Assembly (NCBI RefSeq): GCF_019578655.1
Contig: NC_063261.1
Location: 11,726,446 to 11,790,445 of the forward strand
DNA: 64,000 nt
Source: Ricinus communis
Lineage: Eukaryota > Streptophyta > Magnoliopsida > Malpighiales > Euphorbiaceae
Direction: 5' to 3'
Shown here: piece by piece, positions 43,051 to 54,699 of the stretch
Position numbering within the stretch: the first letter of the stretch is position 1
How the letters are laid out: every line of letters begins with the position of its first letter
Notes under the pieces: model-generated
Seen by the model: the letters and a program-made list of their open reading frames with translations, nothing else
Told to the model about the DNA's origin: nothing
The model's database searches: none
Made by a program: the position numbers and the translations under genes

Positions 43051-44818
43051 TTTAAGCACCGAAACCTATTTTAGTGTTAAAAGGAGATATGATCGATCAT
43101 GTAAGAACGGGAAAACATGCTTCCACGACCATTATAACAATTTCCATTTAATTCTCACTTGGTATTGGTACTTTATTCTTAGTTTTTTTTTTGTTTTGCG
43201 CTTAATTAAAATAAAAAGACTAGTAATGAAAGAAAATTATTTAAGAACACTCAAATGTTAATTTAAAAGTTATGTCAAATTCTCTTAGAAGCTCTAAGTC
43301 TAGGTGATCAAATTTAATCTTAGTCAATCAATTAAGCAGACATTTTTTCATCACATATTACAAAATAAAGTAAAATAAAAAAAGCAAGAAATTATTAAGC
43401 TATTACAATCTTCCTAGAACAAATAAACTTAAGAAAAATGACTAAACTAAGTCAAAATTGGTAAAAATAAGCAAAAGGGTATGAAAATCCATGAATTAAG
43501 GCAATTTGGGACGAACAACCGATTGATGACATCACAAAGCCGATCGACTCTAGGCTCCTACTCAAGCCGATTTTGCTGATTTAAGGACCTTTCTCTCCCG
43601 GAATGCAATTTACGTTCACAGAATATATCGAATACGATTAGTATATATAAAAAGCACAAAATAAAATATAAAACCATTGATTTTAAAGCAAGAATATGTA
43701 AAACTACCAAAAATAAATTTGCAGTAGACAAAAACCTCTTTTTATGGCAATTTCTTAAAGCTAACCACGTGGATTTAAAACTAGATCTAATCATTCACAC
43801 ATGCATATCATTATTAAAACAAAGCAATCCTAACATGTTATCCTACCTATATGATCATCAAATATAGAACCCGAAGAAGAACATATTATCATATCCACCT
43901 TAACATGTTTCTAATAACATAAAATTAAAAGAAAATAGTAGAAAGGATGTTGATGATGTTAGATTTGGAACCATCAAGTTGTCACTGTATTGTGTTGATC
44001 CTCGAGTCTTAAGTGATGAGGAGGATGTAGAATCGAATATATCCTTTGGGGTTTGTTTCTGATGTTTGATTTGTGAAAAGGGTTTTAGAAAACTACCATC
44101 GCTCTACAAAAGTTGCCTAAAGTGCAGTTCTTACTTACTGTCTCTTTCTTTTAATTTCTATTAATTGCTAAAAAATGCTTTGACCATTACTAATGATAGC
44201 TAACCCTAAATCTAGAGCATAACTTTCTATTTATAGTAGTTGGATTTAGGAAATACTAAAGAACTTGATACCGATAATTAAAACAATAATCCTTTTAAAC
44301 TTATAAGAGGTTTAGTTTGATAAATATCAAATTATAATATTTTTTTTAAATTCAAATTACTATTAACAAAAGATTTAGAAGGTCTTATTTTATCAATTTT
44401 TGCATTTTAAATCGAGAAAACACACAAAACAATATCGAAAACTAAAATATAGACCAATCGGGACTCTATAGAGCTCATTAGCTCTACACAGAGCCAATAA
44501 GCTCTATGGTGAGCTGATCGACTTTGTGTACAACCAATTCGGCTTTGTGTACAACCAATTCGGCTAAATGCAGAGCCGATTCGCTCAAGGGTCGAAATTT
44601 TTTAAAAATACTTGCAATTTAGTCCCTGTGCTTTCAAAATTGCAATTCACTCCTCAAACTTAATTTTTTAATGTCAATTTTGTCCAAATTGATTTCAAAT
44701 CACAGTCCTAATTGAATTCTCCCATCCTCAACCTATTAAGACTCAAAAATGCTATAATTTTTATCATTGTATTTTCTATAATTCCTTTGATATCTAAATC
44801 AGAAAAATGGTGCTAACA
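43051..44818 (-). mobile_element. Ogre/Tat-like LTR (- strand)
   Basis: The - strand start TGTTAGCACC at 44818 follows a purine-rich AGGGAGGTC. TATAAATAGAAAG near 44230 and a block with ACAGTGACAACTTGATGG and CATCATCAACATCC match the + strand LTR at 180-490. It contains GAGCCGAT motifs and a 21-bp direct repeat TTTGTGTACAACCAATTCGGC (44523-44543 and 44544-44564). The distal end is unclear. Confidence 0.55.
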
Positions 44819-46520
44819 ATTGACCTCCCTCATCAAGGCGTGATATTTATAAGCATGGACGTATATACCTATACACATTATGGACAAGAGAAAACCCTAG
44901 AAGGAGATTTTGGAGATGTTCTATTGCAAAGGTAAGTAAATGGTTTGAAAATTAGGGATTTATGGGGTTTATATGTGATTTGAGTTATTATGGTGTGTAT
45001 TTCAATTTATTGTAGACAATGGATGACTATGGTACCTTCAAATGGTATGATGAAGAGGTAAATCGAAGGGAGAAATTATTATTTGGGATTTCGTTGAACA
45101 AAATAGAAAAGTTAAATTCTTAGTTAATTTTGAAAGATGGATATGCTGAGGAATTGAATATGGAGCTTTCTAGAATGACAAAAAAGGCAAAATAAAAGGA
45201 ATGATAAGCTTATTGGATTGAAGATTGAGAAGGAATTGTTGAAGCTTGAGAATGAGAGATTAAGGATGAATGCTTTTACGAGAGAAATGAATTTGAGAAT
45301 GATAATGCCTTAGGTGCTATCTTGTTATTTACCATTGGTATTTGATGAATATTATTATGGTCAGTATGTAATGGATCTTAATCGATTGCACAACTCAATT
45401 TCTCAATTTAACTCAATTGGATATAATTAAATCAAGTTTCTAAATGAGGATAAAATTATCAAAATTAAGAGGTTTTGATAAAATTGAGAAAACGCGAAAA
45501 GATTTGGGATTATTTAGTAATTAAGCCTTAAGAAAATTAAATTCTTTTTAATTTTTATGATCTAAACAATTAAAACAAACCTCCTAATGAGAGTACGATT
45601 TCATCCACACTCTAAAAGTCTTTTAAAATATGAAACAACCATGAAACTTCCTCTAAACTTTTACCCCAAAAAAATTGTACTTCAATAAACCGAAATTTTA
45701 AGTAAAAAGGAAAATTCTCCAGAAATAAAATTGAATTTATTTCAAATTTGCCAATTTGATGGTAGTTGAAAATTATCGTTGGCTGATATATAAATAAACT
45801 CCATCGTCATCCATATTGCTTGTCCAACAGAATTTGTACACCTCATACACATACAAACAGAGAAACTGAGTCCACTTTGTTCCTACCATTTTGTTTCGAC
45901 TAAGATTCCGGTATTTTAAGGATCAATTCGGGATTTTGAATTACTGTATGTGTGATTCTTTAGATAAAAATCATCTCTTGATTTTGTATTTCATCTTTTG
46001 CATTTGTGCTTCTATGTTTTGCTCGAGCTCTAAAATGTTGTTGTTTGGTGTCAGTTTCATTTGTAATTATATCTTTAGCTAAATGCAGCATTGTGCATAA
46101 TATGTGCTTTTAATTGTCATTTTATGTAGATTTTGTTAATAATTAATAAGATTTTATGTGGATTTTGTAAGATCTAATGGTGGAATAGCAAATTGTTTGA
46201 GTTAAATTTATTTAATTTGTTGTTCTTAGTGTAATTGCCTTATGTTTATATGTTTAGTTACATAGAAATTTTTCTCTTTTACAATTCAATTATGATATCG
46301 TAATCCAAAGCCGAGATCTTTAAAGAAAAAAATTACAGCTTATTCACCGAATTAAATTTTCTCAATTTTATGCTCTACTTCTGCATTTTTTTTCTAGATC
46401 ACGGGAAAGCTGTAGCTTTTTCCCTTTTCTATTTGAGTGAGTTATAGAAACTCATTGGCTGCTTTGTTTATTATAAAGAATTCAATATGTGTGTGCGATT
46501 TCTTGATTATTGATACCTAA
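44819..46520. other. Mostly noncoding, retroelement 3' region plus unknown sequence
   Basis: 44819-44880 is the polypurine-tract side of the Ogre/Tat copy. At 44930-45120 an intron-like arrangement (GTAAGT at 44933, TTGTAG at 45010-45015) precedes a short charged reading frame MDDYGTFKWYDEEVNRREKL that soon ends in stops. I do not recognise it. 45450-46520 shows nothing definite. Confidence 0.35.
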
Positions 46521-46745
46521 CTGAAATATAGGCCAATCATGAAAAATAGGCTAAGCATGACAGAATAGACCGGTCATGAGAGAGTAGACCGATCATGAAG
46601 AATAGGTCGAGTATGACATAACAAGCCGACAATGAAGAATAGGTCGAACATGACAGAATATGTCGACCATGAAAGAATAGATTAACCATTAAAGAGTAGG
46701 TCAAGTATGAAAGAATAGGTTGAGCAGACAATAGTAGGCTAAGCA
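46521..46745. repeat. 18-19-bp tandem array, about 12 units
   Basis: Units of the form AATAGGTCGACCATGAAAG, each differing at several positions. The same array occurs in reverse orientation at 57623-57746. It lies just upstream of the LTR-like segment at 46752. Confidence 0.85.
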
Positions 46746-46751
46746 TCTAAT

Positions 46752-47197
46752 GATAACCGAGCATTGCATGCCGAGTTGTCATAACCAAAAAACACGAGGT
46801 TGACTAAGTCCAAATCCAAGTATAACAAGAAGTCTTAAAGACCAAATCATAGTCAAACTCTAGTTAGAAATCCGAGCAGACCTAGGATTTTGTTGTATGA
46901 CCAATAAGACTAATTCTAATAGGATTGGGAGACTTTACATTCACAAAGTCTTACTCCTTATAAGACTAGGAGACCTTCAATCTCTATATAAAGGACTGTG
47001 ACACAACATATCAAATACATTCATTATTTTACTATTACTACATACTTTACAACTCAAAACCGTTATTGACTTAGCCATCAGAATGAGTGGCTGGACAACC
47101 TCGTCCGACGTTTCCTAACCATTGTTTCAAGTAAATCGGAGCTCGGGTCAGACTTGAAGACCTTGTTGATAGCTTACCTTTCTTGACCAAGTTGTCA
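46752..47197 (+). repeat. Tat-type LTR (small nonautonomous element)
   Basis: Starts TGATAACCGAG. It has a TATATAAAGG promoter box (46983-46992) and a leader with GAGTGGCTGGACAACCTCGTCC, a block common in Tat/RETAND LTRs as I remember them. It ends before a primer site. A related start, TGATAACTGAG, follows a purine tract at 48939. Confidence 0.55.
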
Positions 47198-47491
47198 AAT
47201 GGCATCATTTGTGGGAAAAGAATTGGAAGTCTTTCTCTATAAAAAAAATCACAAGTTAATGACGACAAGCAAGAACACTGATGCTCTTCACCTACAAGTT
47301 CATGCAACATCAAGAAGTAAGTACTACACTTATTTCACATATTTATTTTTGGTAATTAGCTCCAATAGAAATCATAATATGATATAATAAAGAGGATCAA
47401 AACAAGGAAGATGAGCACATGGTCACATGAGGCACTAATCTAAATAAGAAACGAGAGGATCTAAAGATAATAATAGTAGTAAAAGAATGTT

Positions 47492-48450
47492 AAGTGTCGA
47501 TCTCCAAATCTCATGAGAGAGCACCAAAGCACATAACAAAGTATTAATCTCCAAAGCTCATGAGTGAGCACCAAGGCATATAAAAAAAGTGTCGATCTCC
47601 AAGAGAGAGCATGAATGCATATAAAAGGTGTCGATGTGCAAAGCCATGAGGGAGCACCAAAGCATATAAAAAAAGTGCCGATATCCAAAGCTCATGAGAG
47701 AGCACCAAAGCTCATATAAAAATGTTGATCTCTAAAACTCATGAGAGAGCACCAAAGCACACAACAAAGTGCCGATCTCTAAAGCTCATGAGAGAGCACC
47801 AAAGCACATAAAAAAGTGTTGATCTTCAGAGCTCATGAAAAGCATTAAAGCATATAAAAAGTGTTAATCTCCAAAGCTCGTGAGTGAGAGCACCAAAGCA
47901 CATAAAAAGTTTTCGATCTCCAAAGCTCTTGAGAGAGCATTAAAGCACATAAAAAAGTGATGATATCCAAAGCTCATGAGAGAGCACCAAGGCACATAAA
48001 AAAGTGTTAGTCTTTAAAGCTCGTGAGAAAGCACCAAAGCATATAAAAAAAGTGCCAATCTCCAAAGCTCATGAGAGAGCATAAAAAACACATAAAGAAG
48101 TGTCGATATTCAAAGCTCATGAGAGAGCACCAAAGCACATAACAAAGTGCTAATCTTCAAAGCTCATGAAGAGCACAAAAGCACATAAATAAAGTGTTGA
48201 TCTTCAAAGCTTATGAAAGAGCACCAAAGCACATAAAAAAAGTGTCGAGCTTCAAAGCTCATGATAGAGCACCAAAGCACATAAAAACATGTTGATATCT
48301 AAAGCTCGTGAGAGAGCACCAAGGAACGTAACAAAGTGTCGATCTCTAAAGCTCATGAAAGAGCACCAAGGCATATAATAAAGTATCAATCTCCAAAGCT
48401 CATGAAGGAGCACCATAGCACATAAAAAGTATTGATCTTAAGCTCATCAT
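47492..48450. repeat. About 46-bp minisatellite, about 20 units
   Basis: Unit core: GATCTCCAAAGCTCATGAGA plus GAGCACCAAAGCACATAAAA and AAGTGTC. Unit length varies 43-48 by A-run length and small deletions. All units are in the same orientation and imperfect, so the array is not recent. Confidence 0.9.
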
Positions 48451-48474
48451 GAGTGCTTATTCTAAAATAACCAA

Positions 48475-48735
48475 TCTAATGCATGAGCTTATTGGAGAAC
48501 AACAGTACATAAGCTGATTAGAGAGCAATATTACATGAGCTCAAAGGAGAGCAAAAGTAAATGAGCTCATTGGAAAACAATAGTACATATGCCCATTAGA
48601 GAGCAACAATACATGAGCTCAAAGGAGAGTAAAATTAAATGAGCTCATTGGAGAGTAGAAGTACATGAACTCATTGGAGAGCAACAATATACGAGCTCAT
48701 TAGAGAGTAAGATTACACGAGCTCATCAAAGAGTA
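48475..48735. repeat. About 26-bp tandem array, about 10 units
   Basis: Units such as ATGAGCTCATTGGAGAGCAA plus CAGTAC; alternate units read AAAGGAGAG in place of TTGGAGAG. The GAGCTCAT core is shared with the CTCATGAGAGAGCA core of the preceding array, suggesting common descent. Confidence 0.85.
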
Positions 48736-49104
48736 GAAGACTAATTCATCCGAATGTGCAAACAAGCTCCAAGAACCACATAACACTAGTTCATCCAAGT
48801 GATTAACGAATTTTAAGGAGAGCATCTAGATAAACAACATCCTTTTGAGCTCGCTAACTAATCTCCAAAAAATCAAGATCATTCAAGAAGTTATTAATTA
48901 CTGAGCATAAACATTCTCTTATAAGAGGGAGGGGCTAATGATAACTGAGTTCATTAGCTTCTTAGGAAGGGATGGGCTTTTTTTCTCTAACTAGCACTGG
49001 AACTGTAAGGATGAAGCACTCCAACTAGGGCACATAGACCTCCAAGAACCTCAAACTAGATTGTTCATTCTCTAAATGGTCACCAAGAATCTTTTAGAGG
49101 AAAA

Positions 49105-49455
49105 AAGGAACATTGAGAATTGAAGGACGCCCAAATTTTTTGACTTTGGATTTGCACCATTAGGATCTCCATCCCTTCTTTGTTCCTCTAAGCACGAGGA
49201 CTCCTGATGACACAAGGTTGGCCATAAGAAATCATGGGAATGCAATTAATAAGCTTGACCGGTGGCATTGGGGCTTAGCTTGATGATCAAGCAGGAGAGA
49301 GGTAAATCCACGCACGTAAAGGAGAAATTATGTTATTTTTTATTAATCCAAGCATAATACAAGCTGAAACTTGAGCACTTTGATGTTTGAAATGCATATA
49401 ATGAAGTAATTTGGATCGAAGTGTTTTTAGGTAGGCCCACTCGAATTTACCTTTA
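49105..49455. repeat. 350-bp direct repeat, left copy
   Basis: Matches 51018-51362 at roughly 83% by eye, including GGACGCCCAAATTTTTTGAC, GCATTGGGGCTTAGCTTGATG and ATATAATGAAGTAATTTGG. Same orientation. Could be an LTR pair or a segmental duplication. Confidence 0.75.
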
Positions 49456-51017
49456 TTTTTGTTAAGCTGGCTCATAAAATTTAGGACTGCGAGAGTTGTT
49501 CCCCAGTCAACTCCTCTCTGGTCCTTGATTTGACTATAGCTAATTAATCTTTATTTATTTATTTATTTATTCATATTTAGCTTATAGTTTCTTCTTCTTA
49601 TCGAATGAAGGCTTTCACAATATGAAAACCGCACGCAACTGATTACTTGAGACTAATGAGCATATTATTTCAATTTTCTACCTTGCAAGAAATCAAGTTA
49701 TGTGTTCTTTTAAGAAATTTGTGGACTTAGTGATGAGAGTCCATGTAGCACAAGGAATTCTACTCCAACAAGAAAACCTAATGATAGAAATCCTACTTGC
49801 TTAAGGAATCCTACTTCAACAAGGAGTCCTAATTTCACTAGGAATCCTAATCTAGTAAGGAATTCTGATGATATTAGGAGTTCAAGCGACGAAAAGAATC
49901 CTATTTCGACTAGGAATCCTAATCCAACTAGGAGTCCTAGTCCGATTTAAAGTCGAAGTGAGATTGGACTTCATCAAGATAATGGGCCTCAAGATACTCT
50001 TATGAACTCAATCCAACATATGGAGGCATGATCAAGACAAAATAAGCCTAAGATAATCAAGTCAAGCTATTTGGAGTCCAATACTTAAGAATGGGCCGCA
50101 TATCACATGTTACTTGAGCCCAATTATCATGTTTATTATGTGGACTAGGGTTGCATGAATGTTAGAAGTATTTGTTCATTTAAAGAAGTCTTTTAATTGT
50201 TAGGAGTCTTGTTTTAAGTTATCCTTTTAGTTTAGGAGTTCTATTCCTAGTCTTATTGTTATTTTCTTCCTTATCATTATAAATTAGGTTTCTTTAAGGC
50301 CTATATAAACTAGTACAAATTTCTATCTAAAGGGAGTTGTTGGATATTAATTATTTTGGAGTTAATTCTCTTCTTTTGTGCTTATGAACTTAGTGAATTT
50401 ATCAAGTGAAGGATTGGTATTTTACAAACTTAGTTTTATCTAAACTTTTATTTATGTTAAACAACCTTTAAATCTTTAAAACTAAGGTTCTTAAGTACAA
50501 GTTATTTAAGGGTCTTGTTGGGAGTTAAAGTTTCTTTGCTTGATTAGGTGAACGATACTTGGCGAAGACATCAACATTGAATACGGGTTTGGCATAAGTT
50601 AGCCACGTTCATATCAATTATCAACACTCGCGCTAGCAAGCATAGACTTATCCTTCACGTCCTTCTTTTCTCTTGTGTTCTTTGTCTATGTTTGTGTTTA
50701 AATCAATTCGATTTGATCCTTACGCTTAGCCGTATGTAAGAGAATAAAGAGTTTATGATTTTTTTTACTTATCGGATCTAAAATCCTACCTATATTCTCA
50801 TTTTGTTTGTTTCTTTTGTATCTCTCTTTCTAATCTCTATCTAGTATGTTGGTTTGGTTTTATATGGGGAGCTTAAACACGAGTGTTGAGTGAAAGCATG
50901 TGGAAGCAGAAATCATAGGCGCCAATCCAATGCTTCGACGAATGCAAAAAAATAAAATTAGTTGACTGTATATTGCTATCATTTTCTGAATGATCGTGAA
51001 GGAATATTTTACAAGAA
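49456..51017. other. Noncoding interval between direct repeats, with 18-bp minisatellite
   Basis: 49755-49948 is an array of about 11 units of 18 bases (GGAATCCTAATTCAACTA type). CTATATAAACTAG near 50300 is a TATA-like box. No gene is supported. Confidence 0.55.
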
Positions 51018-51362
51018 AGAGGGAACGCCGAGAATCGAGGAACGCCCAAATATTTTAACTCATGATTTTCACCATTAGGATCTTCATCCTTCCTTATTCC
51101 TCTAGGCACAAGGACTCTTAATGATGCAAGGTTGGGCATAAGGAATCATGGAAATACAATTAACAAGCTTAGCCGGTGCCATTGGGGCTAAACTTAATGA
51201 TCAACTAGGAGAGACGTAAATCTAAGCGCATAAGGGAGAAATCATGTTGTTTTCGGTTAATCCAAGCGTAATATAAGCTGAAATTCGAGTGTTTTGATGT
51301 TTGAAATACATATAATGAAGTAATTTGGGTCAGAGTAGTTTTAGGTAGGCCCACACGAATTT
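51018..51362. repeat. 350-bp direct repeat, right copy
   Basis: Counterpart of 49105-49455. Confidence 0.75.
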
Positions 51363-52392
51363 AATTTTTTATATTAGGATTGTAATTAATTATTTTGATA
51401 CCCTTTGATTTTGTAATCTTATTTCACCTTGGTATGCCAAGGTTTATAAATTGTAAAGTGTTACAAGTGAAGAAATTTGAAGATTCAAGAATCAAGATCA
51501 TCCAAAATGCAAGAAAATCGAATCGTCTTGATTTAATTTAGGTTTTTAGTTTTCTTGTAATTTATTATAACCCTAGATGCCTAAATTTAATTTGTGGCTT
51601 TGGAATTAAATTAGATTAGATAGCCTTTAATCATCTTAATTTATTTATCTGCTTTGATATGCATGGGATGTATGTTTAAAACGAATGTATGTATGTTTAA
51701 AACTGATGTATACTGGTGAGACCTAATAAAGACTAAAATCTTCCAATTAATATTAAGTTGATAAATGGTATGATTTGGGAGATCGATATCATGGCTCTCC
51801 TTTATATAAAATTTGAAGATTTTTATGGTCTTAATAATCAATCATGGACAAACTGTGACGATTATGAAAGATCATGTGATAGATCTGTTAAATTTTATTA
51901 AACATTTGATGTTATAAGTATAATTGCTATTAGTGGCCAATATGTCAACTCACAATTAAGTTCTAATATTGCAATTATATTTATTGGATAATGGGTTTAA
52001 TTTAACTATGTATAATGGACCAGTAATCGACTAAACGTGAGGTTCAAAGTACTAGGAGCTGAAGTATTAATGATTGGATCATGCACGAGATGCATATAAT
52101 ATGAGATATTTACTTATAAGATTTTAGTAACCTAATAAACGACTAAACATGAAGGATATTAAAATTTTGTTAGAAACCAATCACTAACTAGAAATCAACC
52201 AACGAGGATTTCCATTTGTCATTGGGAAGTATGAGATTCGCCATGTTAGTGGGAGGCATCATTTTGATTTAAAGACCAAAAACAAAATGTAATTACATAA
52301 CAAGTCACTAATAATTTATTATTCTTTGCATATTTAAAATGGTCCTCCTCAATCCTTTTACGAGCATACTTGATGCTAATCGGTTGACTACC
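51363..52392. other. AT-rich noncoding stretch before copia gag
   Basis: The position suggests copia LTR and leader, but it does not match the 3' LTR at 56276 and no initiator-Met primer site is visible. A short duplication (ATGTATGTTTAAAAC at 51668 and 51690) is present. Confidence 0.4.
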
Positions 52393-53260
52393 AGATTTTA
52401 TTGACTGGCTTACGAATTTGAGAATAGTTCTTAATTCTGAACACATTGCCTATGTTCTTGATATTAGGATTCTTGGTCCCCTTCTTGTAAGGGCGTCGAA
52501 AGAGGAATATGCTACACGTGAGAAGTGGTGCTCTGATGACATGCAAGCTAGATGTTATATCCCGGCTTCCATGGCTAATAAGCTGCAAAGACAGCATGAT
52601 AAAATAACAGATGCTACTAGCATATTCTTCACCTTCAAGAGTTGTACGGTGAATAGAACATAACTGCTAGATATCAAATATCAAAACAGTTGTTCGAGTC
52701 TAAGATGGCTGAGGGTGCTAATGTGTCAGGGCATATACTTAAGATGATAAATTTTAATTGAGCATGTTGAGGTTTTAAATTTCTCTATAGATGCAAATCT
52801 ACAGACTAATTTGATAATACAGTCATTGCCTGATTCGATACTATAGTCATTGCCTAATTCCTTTTCCACGTTCATTATGAATTTTCATATGAACAAAATT
52901 GAGTGTACACTAGCTGAGCTCCTTAATCAAATAGTGACAGCTCAAGGAACTATACAAGGTAAAGGTAAGTAGACTACTCTTGTCTTTGCTTCGACTAGTA
53001 GGACTAAGTCGAAGAAAAAGGCAAAGGGAAAATCTATGATTAAACCAACTGATAAGATCTTCAAGGCTAGAGGCAATGGAAAGGGTAAGGAAGTGTCTAA
53101 TGACAAAGCAAAGTGTTTCTTTTGTCAAAAGGAAGGACATTGGAAACACAATTATGCTGAGTATCTGAAATCCTTGAAAGTCAAGGAAGGTGAAGAAACT
53201 ATTATCTTTTCTGTTTCTGAGTCTTGTTTTTCATTTGGTTCATCATCATCTAATTATTAG
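52393..53260 (+). pseudogene. Ty1/copia gag
   Basis: From about 52393 the product reads FIDWLTNLRIVLNSEHIAYV with EKWCSDDMQARCYIPASMAN, the UBN2-type copia Gag core. A frameshift after 52640 leads into FESKMAEGAN and LKMINF, and later LAELLNQIVTAQGTIQGKGK. The zinc knuckle CFFCQKEGHWKHNY (53120-53160) has lost its final cysteine to tyrosine. The stop at 53258 precedes the protease in the same frame. Confidence 0.8.
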
Positions 53261-54500
53261 GTGTTAGATTTTGGTGCTAGTACTCATGTTTGTAGTTCTA
53301 TGCAGGATCTGACAACAAGTAGTATCATTAAGAAAGATCAGATAGTTTTGAAGAATAGGAATGGAGCAAGTGTTGCTGCAGTCACCGTAGGAACCACTTT
53401 TGTTATTTTTTCTACTAGATGTAAATTAATATTAAAGGAATGCTTATATGTACCTAATGCATATAGAAACATCATTTCAATTTCTACTTTAGTAGTTAAA
53501 AATTATGAATTCAAGTTTGCAAATGATGTTTGCCAAGTTCATTTTGGAAATGAATGTATTACATATGGTACTTTAATCAATGGTCTCTATTATTTAAATT
53601 TATATGTAGATAAAACTGAACCACATAATGTAAATATAAATGCCAAAGCAACCAAAGATCTAAATCTGAGATATTTATGGCATCTTAGATTAGGTCATAT
53701 TACAAAAGAAAGAATCGCTAAATTGGTTAAAATGGGATTAGTGGATTCCATTGGTTCTGAACGATATCCAACATGTGAATCTTGTCTTCAAGGCAAAATA
53801 ATGCGATCACCCTTTATAGGACAAGGGGAACGAGCCTCGAATGTTTTAGGATTGATACATAGTGATGTATATGAAACTTTTAACATTATGGCACGTGGTG
53901 CTGATGATTTATCATTGTATGGGTATTTGTATCTTTGGAGATACAAGTCTGAATCCTTTGAAAAGTTCAAAGAACTTAAAGCTGAAGTGGAGAATCAGAC
54001 AGGCCTAAGTATTAAAGCCCTTCGATCTAATCGAGGCGGTGAATATTTGAGCAGTGAGTTTGATTAGTTCCTAAAGGAATATGGCATTATTTCACAGTTA
54101 ACTCCCCTTGGAACACCATAATGGAATGGTGTATCTGAGAGAAGGAATCACACCTTATTAGACATGGTAAGATAGATGATGAGCTTTATCGACTTACCAA
54201 CTTCATTATAGGGATATGCCCTCCTTACAGCGTTATACCTTTTGAATGGAATTCCTTCTAAGTCTGTTCTTAAAACTCCATATGCGATATGGACTGGCAG
54301 GGAACCCAGTCTTATATATGTTAAGATTTAGGGTAATCCAACTTTTGTTAAAAAGCTAAGAATAGAAAAACTGGAACCCTGATCTGTTAAAAGGATATTT
54401 GTTAGATATCCTAAAGAAACAAAGGGATATTATTTCTATCGTCCTGTTGATATGACCATTGTTAGTAGAAGAGATGCTCTCTTTCTTAAACAATAGTTTA
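53261..54500 (+). pseudogene. Ty1/copia protease-integrase
   Basis: 53261-54067 (268 codons) begins with the protease active site LDFGASTHVCS, where D-S-G-A is expected. Later come CLYVPNAYRNIISISTL, then the integrase zinc region (LWHLRLGHITKERI...CESCLQGK) and a core with NRGGEYLSSEFD. Stops at 54065, 54119, 54173, 54211, 54329 and 54380 break the remainder (WNGVSERRNHTLLDMV). Insertion enzyme when intact; clearly dead here. Confidence 0.85.
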
Positions 54501-54699
54501 TTCAAGATAGTGAGAGCAAAAGGAAGATAGAATTCGATGAAGTGTCATCTGAAGAAAGAATCAATCAAGAACTGGTTAATGAACCACCTATCAACTCTAT
54601 CATTACATTACATCGAAGATCTAGTAGAATTTCTCATCCACTATAGATATATGGCACGCTCCATAGGAATGTAAAAGAGTTATTCATTTATGAGATGCA

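Larger units (their letters stand above)
47190..48960 (+). mobile_element. Interior of nonautonomous LTR element made of tandem repeats
   Basis: TGGCATCATTTGTGGGAA (47199-47216) looks like the Tat primer site TGGCGCCGTCTGTGGGAA after C-to-T and G-to-A changes. A short unique region follows, then two tandem arrays (47492-48450 and 48475-48735). A purine tract AAGAGGGAGGGGC (48919-48935) and an LTR-like start TGATAACTGAG (48939) come last. No gag or pol is present. The 3' LTR cannot be followed beyond a dozen bases, so it is truncated or strongly diverged. Confidence 0.5.

Noticed and set aside
44930..45450. Host gene with intron
   Set aside because: GT/AG-like borders and a short charged frame are present, but stops follow within about 40 codons and no domain is recognisable.
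47492..48450. CRISPR-like array
   Set aside because: The 46-bp units are contiguous with no unique spacers, and the genome is that of a plant; it is a minisatellite.
52246..52446. tRNA-Met primer site before copia gag
   Set aside because: No TGGTATCAGAGC match is present in 51363-52400; the TGGTATCAGAGC at 29320 belongs to the pararetrovirus.
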